Below, one piece after another: positions 1 to 4,802 of a stretch of 5,849 bases of DNA. The DNA is from Methanomicrobiaceae archaeon (GTDB lineage: Archaea; Halobacteriota; Methanomicrobia; Methanomicrobiales; Methanomicrobiaceae): contig DAOVRB010000079.1 in the NCBI GenBank assembly GCA_030628325.1, positions 1 to 5,849 on the forward strand. Direction: 5' to 3'. The notes under the pieces were generated by a model. That model had not been told where the DNA came from. It made no database searches and worked only from the letters and a program-made list of their open reading frames with translations. The position numbers and the translations under genes are program-made. Numbering within the stretch: position 1 is the stretch's first letter; each line of letters starts with the position of its first letter.

Positions 1-236
1 ATACATTCGTTAAAACGCAGAAGGAATTGAAAGAAAAAGGATTTACACAGAAGGATAGTAAGACATACACCATTCTGGTAACACTAAAGGATAACTCTTT
101 GATTGAAATTTTAGCTGCATCAATCCAGTTTAAATCATCCAGGGGAGAAGTTCAGCAATTAAATTACGCCTATAATCCAGAAACGGGCAAGAGTATTGTT
201 ATGCCAGGTCATGTGCAGAATGTCCTGCAATTATGA
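1..236 (+). CDS. 3' end of an unrecognised protein gene (partial)
   Basis: The frame is open from the left edge (first full codon at base 3) to a TGA at 234-236, leaving about 77 visible residues. A TTG at 27 could serve as a start, but it has no convincing ribosome site and the frame continues upstream in an equally protein-like way (TFVKTQKELKEKG), so I treat it as the C-terminal part of a longer gene. The visible part is soluble and mixed in charge. It has a Lys-rich start, then alternating hydrophobic and polar residues suggesting beta strands (TYTILVTLKDNSLIEILAASIQF), and ends in VMPGHVQNVLQL. No motif, signal or membrane segment is seen and I do not recognise the family. Confidence is moderate that it is a real gene and low on anything functional. 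Confidence 0.5.
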   Translation, partial: TFVKTQKELKEKGFTQKDSKTYTILVTLKDNSLIEILAASIQFKSSRGEVQQLNYAYNPETGKSIVMPGHVQNVLQL

Positions 237-405
237 TACCGGGTAGTTTTGGTTGCTCTGCTGTCTGCCTGGCTGGTACTGCTACATTAGTTTTTAGCTG
301 AACACCTTGCGCTCTTTGTGTTTATGTGATAACTGTGCAGGGTATGTAACTATGTCAGGGGTGTTTCTGCGATGCATATGAAGCGAACTTGTAAAGTGAG
401 AGAAA

Positions 406-777
406 ATGCAAAATGAAGGGTCAGATTTTAAGAAATGTGGCTATATTGGCGTCATTTTCTCAGTTTTTGTTATTTTACTGAGTATTGTAGGTTTTTTTGT
501 AACTTATCGCTGCAACCTTATTACTATAACACTCCTTGGCTTCGCGGCACTTTTCGCATCAATTATTTTAATTGGTGGAAAAAGTGCTGAAAGATATCTT
601 CTCATATTACAATTAGGCAATGGCCTTAGTATTGCTGCAGCACTATTATGGCAGGCGATTAGTATGCAGAATCAAAATTTTGCAGGGGTTTTTTATATCG
701 CTTTCATTCTCTGGCTCATGGTATACGCAGGGCATATGTATAAAATACATCTGAAAAAAACCGTTGAGAATTCTTAA
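406..777 (+). CDS. Small four-helix membrane protein, unknown function
   Basis: This encodes 123 residues starting at an ATG preceded by a weak purine-rich stretch (GTGAGAGAAA). Four hydrophobic segments are visible at about residues 12-34, 38-57, 64-85 and 92-112, separated by short loops. The first loop holds YRCN, the second GGKSAER, and the third the polar QNQN. The N-terminus (NEGSDFKKCG) and the Lys-rich C-terminus (KIHLKKTVENS) are short and polar, and an even helix number would put both ends on the same face of the membrane. No transporter, enzyme or peptidase motif is present. It stands alone, with 169 bases of apparently non-coding DNA upstream and decayed-looking sequence downstream. 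It could be an accessory or strain-specific inner-membrane protein; the family is not recognised. Confidence 0.6.
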   Translation: MQNEGSDFKKCGYIGVIFSVFVILLSIVGFFVTYRCNLITITLLGFAALFASIILIGGKSAERYLLILQLGNGLSIAAALLWQAISMQNQNFAGVFYIAFILWLMVYAGHMYKIHLKKTVENS

Positions 778-1006
778 TAACGCACTCATTTTTGATAGTA
801 CGAATCTGACCGGCGTTGCAATTGAATATGAACTTTCAGATCTCCGGGAACGGTGTACCTATCTCTCCAGAAAAGAAATAAAAGAAGAGGTTGGGGATAT
901 TCTCAGTAACCAGGCAAAATATTTCAACACTGAAGTTAGTGGTTCAGATGGAAATCTGGCATTGAAATGGGAGTACAATAAAATTCATTCGTGCAACAGC
1001 CTCTAA
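764..1006 (+). pseudogene. Doubtful 80-codon ORF, probably a gene remnant
   Basis: The frame is open for 80 codons and the peptide looks like real protein (for example YELSDLRERCTYLSRKEIKEEVGDILSNQ, given here only as an amphipathic, charged helical stretch at about residues 22-50). However, it has no ATG anywhere. The only upstream start is a TTG inside the last codons of the membrane protein gene, without a ribosome site. It ends at a TAA (1004-1006) whose last base begins an ATG in another frame. The combination of protein-like composition, missing start and immediate continuation of open sequence in other frames suggests a decayed or frameshifted gene. A genuine small protein using TTG cannot be excluded. 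The family is not recognised. Confidence 0.3.
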
Positions 1007-1201
1007 TGCCAGTTGTTTATTACTTTGCCAGAGACGATTACTTCAACCATGAAAACGCGAACCTGGGACCAGGGAAACGGTTTCGCATTTCACACCTCAA
1101 AGAGTAAATCCCTGGATATTTCACGTTTCTTTAACACTACATGGCGTGGTCCCTGGCGTATTGAACAGGAAAAAATACAGAACATCCCGGCAAAATCATG
1201 A

Positions 1202-1213
1202 TACATATTTACG
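1202..1213 (+). promoter_or_regulatory. Candidate TATA box for the first methyltransferase gene
   Basis: The AT-rich stretch TACATATTTA lies about 35-45 bases before the ATG at 1247. Archaeal TATA boxes sit about 25 bases before the transcription start, so transcription would begin near 1230-1235 and give a short leader carrying the ribosome site. The match to the archaeal consensus is only moderate, and the assignment rests mainly on position. Confidence 0.35.
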
Positions 1214-1224
1214 CTGCCAACCCT

Positions 1225-1236
1225 TTCACTAGTGAA
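1225..1236. repeat. Perfect 12-bp palindrome overlapping the ribosome site
   Basis: TTCACTAGTGAA is identical to its own reverse complement. It falls between the TATA-like element and the start codon, and its right arm shares GAA with the ribosome site GAAGGAG (1234-1240). The flanking CC (1222-1223) and GG (1237-1238) extend the symmetry with one unpaired base. The position suits a dimeric repressor site near the transcription start. As an RNA hairpin it could form only about four pairs and would be weak. Confidence 0.45.
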
Positions 1237-1246
1237 GGAGAAACCG

Positions 1247-2071
1247 ATGCCTGAAACTAATGATCTTGCAGGAGGATTTACCAGTATTGACGATATGGCA
1301 GACAAAAATGCCTTTATTGAATACTTAAAACTTATTGATTCACTTGCATATTTCCAGGAATACAAGCAAAGGAGTTTTGAACTGCTGCAGATCAGGGAGG
1401 GTTCGTCTGTCCTTGAGGTTGGATGCGGTCTTGGATATGATGCCGTTGCCATTGCAGAACTGGTAGGCAAATCCGGATCTGTAGTTGCTGTTGATGCCAG
1501 CCGGATAATGATAGATCAGGCAGAAAAGCGGTTGGAAAATCTAAACCTTCCGATAACATTCCAAACAGGGGATGCTCATCAGCTAAGCTTTGAGGAGGGC
1601 TCCTTTGACGCAGCCAGAATTGACCGGGTTCTTCAGCATGTACCGGATCCCTGCACCGTCATCAGGGAAATGACAAGAGTGCTCAGGCCAGGCGGGAAGG
1701 CAGTTGCAATTGAACCTGACTGGGAGACTTTCACAATCAGTTCAGCAGATAAGATTACTACACGATCTCTTGTGAACTTCTTCAGCGACCGCTTTGAGAA
1801 TGGGACCATTGGGCGGCATTTATACAGCTACTTCGGGGATGCAGGCCTGACCAATATTGAAATCTTCCCGGAAACGCTCATAATTACAGACCTTACCCTT
1901 GCAGACCGGCTTTTTGATATTATCAACACCACCAGACAGGCAACAGAAGCGGGGATTGTTATGGGTTGTGATGCAAAAGGGTGGCTTGATGAACTACGGG
2001 AATCGGATGCAAACAACCGTTTTTTTTGTTCATATACCGGTTTTCTGGTGTGCGGGACAAAAGAGGAGTGA
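1247..2071 (+). CDS. Class I SAM-dependent methyltransferase (UbiE/Methyltransf_11 type)
   Basis: This encodes 274 residues and is predicted to transfer a methyl group from S-adenosylmethionine to an unidentified small molecule in the cytoplasm. The Rossmann-fold motifs are in order: motif I VLEVGCGLGY at about 55-64, the acidic ribose-binding residue in AVDAS (D83), GDA at 108-110, the motif after strand 4 DAARIDRVLQHVPDP at about 121-135, and LRPGGKAVAIEPDW at about 146-159. The C-terminal 110 residues form the variable substrate-binding part (helical, with a GWLDEL segment near 246). I chose the ATG at 1247 because GAAGGAG ends six bases before it; a GTG at 1232 lies upstream of that ribosome site and is unlikely to be the start. 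The gene appears to stand alone, with its own promoter region and a weak hairpin behind it. UbiE-like enzymes act on quinones, sterols, lipids and other compounds, so the substrate cannot be read from the sequence. Confidence 0.88.
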   Translation: MPETNDLAGGFTSIDDMADKNAFIEYLKLIDSLAYFQEYKQRSFELLQIREGSSVLEVGCGLGYDAVAIAELVGKSGSVVAVDASRIMIDQAEKRLENLNLPITFQTGDAHQLSFEEGSFDAARIDRVLQHVPDPCTVIREMTRVLRPGGKAVAIEPDWETFTISSADKITTRSLVNFFSDRFENGTIGRHLYSYFGDAGLTNIEIFPETLIITDLTLADRLFDIINTTRQATEAGIVMGCDAKGWLDELRESDANNRFFCSYTGFLVCGTKEE

Positions 2072-2086
2072 ACTGTCTCATTACAG

Positions 2087-2108
2087 GTGACTGTCCCCGT
2101 CATTTTTT
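2087..2108 (+). terminator. Weak hairpin plus T-tract after the first methyltransferase
   Basis: GTGAC (2087-2091) can pair with GTCAT (2099-2103, one G-T pair) around a seven-base loop, and the T-tract at 2103-2108 follows directly. An alternative short stem pairs ACAG (2083-2086) with CTGT (2091-2094). The stem is weak, but archaeal termination depends largely on the T-tract, and the position just after the stop codon fits. Confidence 0.4.
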
Positions 2109-2183
2109 CCGGCCAAAAAGGGAGCGCTGGTGTTATCTGCAGATGTGATGGAGATCATGAGTTGGATGTGCCGGCAAAATTGA

Positions 2184-2324
2184 AAAGGTCACTATTTAGT
2201 TATTGATGAGGCATATCGTAATCTCAGTCCTGCGGAGAGTTTTGATTCTGCAAAAGAGATTACAGAGCATATTATCGTCAAAAAACAAACTTCCGGAATT
2301 ATTCAGTACCCAAAACATCCCTGA
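2184..2324 (+). pseudogene. Possible gene remnant, 46 open codons without a start
   Basis: Reading from just after a TGA at 2181-2183 to a TGA at 2322-2324 gives a protein-like peptide beginning KGHYLVIDEAYRNLSPAESF and continuing with a charged helical stretch. The same frame is also open upstream of the 2181 TGA (with codons for MEIMSWMCRQN), so one nonsense change or a nearby frameshift separates two coding-like parts. There is no ATG, GTG or TTG start with a ribosome site. It may be a fragment of a lost gene or chance open sequence; the family is not recognised. Confidence 0.25.
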
Positions 2325-2354
2325 CTTAATCTGACTCCGGGTCTCCTGAAAATA

Positions 2355-2397
2355 CTATTATACCCCGGAAATAAATGTTGTATTATCCTGAATAAAT
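2355..2397 (+). promoter_or_regulatory. Promoter-like AT-rich region of the ABC operon
   Basis: Two TATA-like sequences, CTATTATAC (2355-2363) and GTATTATCC (2380-2388), precede the ATG at 2416. The first leaves room for a transcription start near 2385, the second one close to the start codon. Two copies of AATAAAT (2370-2376 and 2391-2397) lie exactly 21 bases apart and bracket the second element, which could suit a DNA-binding dimer. A perfect palindrome TCCCGGGA (2399-2406) lies in the leader. Which element acts is not decided by the sequence. Confidence 0.35.
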
Positions 2398-2415
2398 CTC
2401 CCGGGAAAGAGAGAC

Positions 2416-3084
2416 ATGAAGCACATAAAATATTCCGATCTTCTCATAGTAAGGAATTTAACAGTGAACTCTGATGGGGTGAATATACTGGACGGAGTCT
2501 CTTTCAGTCTCTCGAAGGGTGAGTGTCTCTGCCTGACCGGCCCCTCAGGTGCAGGAAAAACAGTTCTTTTAAAATGTTTAAACCGTCTAATTAAGCCTTC
2601 TGCCGGGGAGATCCTGCTTGATGGTCATGATACCGGGAAAATGAACCCTGTTGAGGTAAGAAAGCAGATCTGCCTTGTCGGGCAGTTGCCTGTTCTTTTT
2701 GCAGGAACAGTTAAAGATAATCTGGCCTATCCTTTTACTTTCAGAGCCAACCAGAATCTTCCAGTACCTGATTATGCCACTCTAATGGAAAATGTTGGCT
2801 TATCGCCTGAATATTTAACAAAAAATGCTTCAAAACTCTCTGGTGGTGAAAGACAAAAGGTGGCAACTGCAAGAGCACTTGGACTTAAACCTGCGATCTT
2901 ACTCTTTGATGAACCCACTGCAGCACTGGATGAAGCCTCAAAACTTGTAATTGACGATCAGATCAGGAAGCTGAACAGAGATTACGGAATGACAATAATT
3001 GTGGTTACACATGACATGGAAGAGGCAAGACGCCTCTCCCGGCGAATCCTGAGGATAAAAGAAGGTCATCTGGAGGAGATCTGA
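2416..3084 (+). CDS. fetA: ABC transporter ATPase, FetA/YbbL-like
   Basis: This is the 222-residue cytoplasmic ATP-binding subunit that would power the membrane protein encoded next. All ABC motifs are intact: Walker A GPSGAGKT (42-49), Q-loop glutamine in LVGQLP (Q90), signature LSGGERQ (141-147), Walker B ILLFDEP with catalytic E166, D-loop AALDE, and switch histidine in VVTHD (H199). The segment after the Q-loop, LPVLFAGTVKDNLAYPF, resembles FetA/YbbL proteins, and the length is typical of them. The ATG at 2416 has only a weak purine-rich site (AAAGAGAG) but no better start exists. The TGA stop overlaps the ATG of the permease by one base (TGATG), so the two are translationally coupled. 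FetAB of E. coli is linked to iron export and peroxide tolerance, while the plant relatives STAR1/STAR2 are linked to aluminium tolerance. The ABC ATPase call is near certain; the metal-efflux role is inferred from the partner. Confidence 0.85.
   Translation: MKHIKYSDLLIVRNLTVNSDGVNILDGVSFSLSKGECLCLTGPSGAGKTVLLKCLNRLIKPSAGEILLDGHDTGKMNPVEVRKQICLVGQLPVLFAGTVKDNLAYPFTFRANQNLPVPDYATLMENVGLSPEYLTKNASKLSGGERQKVATARALGLKPAILLFDEPTAALDEASKLVIDDQIRKLNRDYGMTIIVVTHDMEEARRLSRRILRIKEGHLEEI
3072..3078 (+). promoter_or_regulatory. Strong ribosome binding site for the permease gene
   Basis: GGAGGAG lies inside the last codons of the ATPase gene, five bases before the ATG at 3084. It fixes the permease start and supports re-initiation at the TGATG overlap. 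Confidence 0.7.
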
Positions 3085-3848
3085 TGTCGGGTGTTATCTA
3101 TGACCCTTTTGAAGGGCTTGTAAAAATGCTGTTATCCCTTATACTGGTTGTTTTTGTCCTTTTTCTCTCATTTAAATTCAGGCTTCAGCTGGAGCGGGAG
3201 ATTGTAACTGCCACCTTCCGTTCGATTGTTCAGCTAATGGCAGTAGTGATGGTAATCGCTGCCGTATTTCGGTCTGAAAATCTGCCGTTAGTCCTCCTTG
3301 TTCTTGCTGTGATGGTAGTTATCGCAGCAGAGACCTCTGCAAAAAGGGTAGAAGGAATTAATAAACCGTTTATTGTAACTTTTTCTGCAATAGCAGCTGG
3401 TTCCGGAATTGCTCTGTTATTTCTTGTTCTGCTGGGTGTAATACCCATTAAACCTGAGTTTTTAATCACAGTTGGAAGTATGACAATTGGCGGGTGCATG
3501 ATAATATGCTCACTTGCAATGAACCGTTTTTCAGCTGAGATCAAAGCACATCATAATGAGATTGAGACTGCTCTCTGTCTTGGTGCGACACAGGAAGAGG
3601 CAATTCGTCCTTTCCTTGGCGAAAGTGTAAAAGCGGCTTTGATTCCATCTATTGACCGGTTAAAAACACTTGGTATTGTGGTTCTGCCCGGAACAATGGC
3701 AGGCATGATAATCGGTGGGGTTGATCCAATATGGGCTGCCGAGTATCAGCTTGTTATCGTATTTCTCCTTCTTGGGTCTGGTTGTATAACAGCACTGATT
3801 GCCACAACACTTACACAAAAATACCTGAACATAACAGATGAGATCTAA
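3084..3848 (+). CDS. fetB: ABC transporter permease, FetB/YbbM (UPF0014) family
   Basis: This is a 254-residue integral membrane subunit of the transporter. About seven hydrophobic segments are visible: residues 12-32, 45-63, 67-84, 97-119, 127-147, about 197-213 and 219-243. Family features can be followed along the chain: TFRSIVQL (44-51), the ETSAKRVEG region after the third helix, GSMTIGG (131-137), the cytoplasmic loop with MNRFSAEI and ALCLGATQEEAI (163-174), then IPSIDRLKTLGIVVLPGTMAGMIIGG (187-212) and DPIWAAEYQLVI. The charged LGAT loop between helices is the likely coupling surface for the ATPase. One difference from my memory of the family is a Gly-Gly where a Gly-Asn is usual after the fifth helix begins. 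The stop TAA overlaps the ATG of the next gene by one base. The substrate is unproven; iron or another metal is inferred from the family. Confidence 0.87.
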   Translation: MSGVIYDPFEGLVKMLLSLILVVFVLFLSFKFRLQLEREIVTATFRSIVQLMAVVMVIAAVFRSENLPLVLLVLAVMVVIAAETSAKRVEGINKPFIVTFSAIAAGSGIALLFLVLLGVIPIKPEFLITVGSMTIGGCMIICSLAMNRFSAEIKAHHNEIETALCLGATQEEAIRPFLGESVKAALIPSIDRLKTLGIVVLPGTMAGMIIGGVDPIWAAEYQLVIVFLLLGSGCITALIATTLTQKYLNITDEI

Positions 3849-4690
3849 TGAATATATCAGAAACAGACTGGACAGACGTCTGGATTGAAAAAATGAAATC
3901 TCATATTAATCAGGAGAATCTTCTTGGTTGCCCGGAGATGTGGTATAGTTATGATTCTGCACTTCGTTTCTGGAATATGGCCCATGAAAACGGTGGGGAA
4001 CGAATCAATAATACACTTAAAGGCCTGCCTCTTGAGCCTTCGTACAGTGTTTTAGATGTTGGAGCAGGTCCCGGTGCACTTGCAATCCCTGTCGCCTCTA
4101 AGGTAAATCGTCTGACTGCTGTTGAACCTGCTTCCGGAATGTGTGAGGTGTTCAGGGAGAAAATCCTGGAGTCAGGTACAGATAATATAGAACTTGTACA
4201 GAAGCGCTGGGAAGATCTGAATGTAATGAGAGAGCTTTCAGGTCCCTATGATCTTGTATTTGCCTCTTTTTCCCTTGAAGTACCTGACATAAAGAAGGCT
4301 ATTGAAAAGATGAACATGGCTTCTTTGAAGTGGGTCTATCTATACTGGTTTGCCGGTAAAAATTCCTGGGAGGAGGCTTCAAAGGATCTCTGGCCTGTTC
4401 TCCATGGGATGGAGTATTGTCCTGTTCCCAAGTGTGATGTAATCTATAATATTCTATATGGGATGGGAATATACCCAAATATTGCAACATACGAATTCAG
4501 ACACATCAACCGCTTTTCTTCTCTTGACGAAGCCGTTATAAATTTCAGTCCACAGTATGGTGTAAAAACACCTGAACAGAAAGAAATTTTAAAGAACTAT
4601 CTTGCAGGACGTGTCAAAGATTGTGGAGATACTATAACCCTTACAGGTGCCTCAACAAGGGTTAAGATGTGGTGGGAGGTGGGGAAATAA
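3848..4690 (+). CDS. Class I SAM-dependent methyltransferase, third gene of the FetAB operon
   Basis: This encodes 280 residues starting at an ATG that shares one base with the permease stop (TAATG), with a weak GATGAG upstream; coupling to the permease probably drives its translation. SAM-binding features are motif I VLDVGAGPG (68-76), the acidic residue in AVEPAS (E93), WEDL (111-114) and the strand YDLVFASFSLEV (124-135). The about 67 residues before motif I include a Trp/Tyr-rich segment (PEMWYSYDSALRFW). The part after the core is unusually aromatic (WVYLYWFAGKNSWEE, 152-166) and ends in KMWWEVGK, suggesting a hydrophobic or flat substrate pocket. It is not obviously close to the other methyltransferase here beyond the shared fold. 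Genomic context suggests it acts on the transported compound or a metal ligand, but the sequence does not show the substrate. Confidence 0.85.
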   Translation: MNISETDWTDVWIEKMKSHINQENLLGCPEMWYSYDSALRFWNMAHENGGERINNTLKGLPLEPSYSVLDVGAGPGALAIPVASKVNRLTAVEPASGMCEVFREKILESGTDNIELVQKRWEDLNVMRELSGPYDLVFASFSLEVPDIKKAIEKMNMASLKWVYLYWFAGKNSWEEASKDLWPVLHGMEYCPVPKCDVIYNILYGMGIYPNIATYEFRHINRFSSLDEAVINFSPQYGVKTPEQKEILKNYLAGRVKDCGDTITLTGASTRVKMWWEVGK

Positions 4691-4708
4691 GAATTCCCCT
4701 TATTTTTT
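4681..4708 (+). terminator. Hairpin terminator of the ABC-methyltransferase operon
   Basis: GGGGAA (4681-4686) pairs perfectly with TTCCCC (4694-4699) across a seven-base loop that contains the TAA stop codon of the methyltransferase gene, and is followed by TTATTTTTT. A second T-tract follows at 4722-4729. A hairpin with a T-tract between two convergent genes is a good terminator candidate. Confidence 0.6.
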
Positions 4709-4730
4709 CCGGCAAAAATATATTTTTTTA

Positions 4731-4789
4731 CTCGCGGGGGTGGAGGAGCAGAGTGGGAAGTCCCCGTCCTTTAAGGCAGGGTAGTTCAC
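4731..4789 (+). mobile_element. IS200/IS605-family right-end relic with the TnpB tail
   Basis: Read on the plus strand, 4731-4784 encodes LAGVEEQSGKSPSFKAG followed by TAG. From memory, SPSF(R/K)AG-like tails are typical of archaeal TnpB proteins, whose last codons overlap the transposon right end. The same DNA forms the right-end hairpin: CCCCGTC (4762-4768) against GGCAGGG (4775-4781) around the loop CTTTAA, with one C-A mismatch and one G-T pair. It is followed by GTAGTTCAC (4781-4789), a familiar ending of such elements. No tnpA, no TnpB zinc finger or RuvC part, and no left end is visible, so this is a short relic or a solo end. It lies between the operon terminator and the convergent deacetylase gene. 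The mismatch suggests decay from a once perfect CCCCGTCCTTTAGGACGGGG-like stem. Confidence 0.6.
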
Positions 4790-4802
4790 TCTAATATTCA
4801 CG

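Larger units (their letters stand above)
778..1246. other. Gene-poor stretch with short overlapping open frames
   Basis: About 470 bases without a well-supported gene. Besides the 80-codon frame ending at 1006, an ATG at 1006 opens a 33-codon frame (MPVVYYFARDDYFNHENANL..., stop TAA at 1105-1107). A third frame, open from about 1013 with its first ATG at 1049, runs to a TGA at 1199-1201 and has an aromatic, basic C-terminal part (FFNTTWRGPWRIEQEKI). None has a clear ribosome binding site. Three consecutive protein-like stretches in different frames fit one older gene broken by indels, but no family is recognised that would prove it. The last 45 bases hold the promoter and palindrome of the methyltransferase gene. 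Confidence 0.35.
2072..2415. other. 344-base intergenic region with regulatory elements
   Basis: From left to right this holds the weak hairpin and T-tract, a GC-mixed stretch without structure (2115-2183), a 46-codon open stretch that may be a remnant (2184-2324), and an AT-rich promoter-like region before the ABC operon (about 2350-2415). A small direct repeat CTGACT occurs at 2321 and 2331, one helical turn apart. No tRNA-like or other structured RNA was recognised on either strand. Confidence 0.5.

Noticed and set aside
237..405. Possible short hydrophobic peptide and TATA-like TTTATGTG before the membrane protein gene
   Set aside because: The open stretch is only about 16 codons with no start or ribosome site, and the TATA match is poor; nothing here could be supported as a feature.
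1232..1246. GTG at 1232 as the start of the first methyltransferase
   Set aside because: It lies upstream of the GAAGGAG ribosome site, which is correctly spaced only for the ATG at 1247.
1090..1470. 126-codon open frame on the minus strand
   Set aside because: It overlaps the start of the clear methyltransferase gene, its peptide is Ser/Pro/Arg-rich and low in motifs, and it has no ribosome site; it is a shadow of the plus-strand gene.
1828..2103. 91-codon minus-strand frame and a 63-codon plus-strand frame over the methyltransferase 3' end
   Set aside because: Both lie in other frames of a well-supported gene and show no domain or ribosome site.
1187..2180. Ten-base CCGGCAAAAT present at 1187 and 2171
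   Set aside because: Two copies of a ten-base word in unrelated contexts, with no flanking similarity; most likely chance.
3230..3544. 104-codon minus-strand frame inside the permease gene
   Set aside because: A Thr/Ile-rich antisense shadow of the hydrophobic permease codons.
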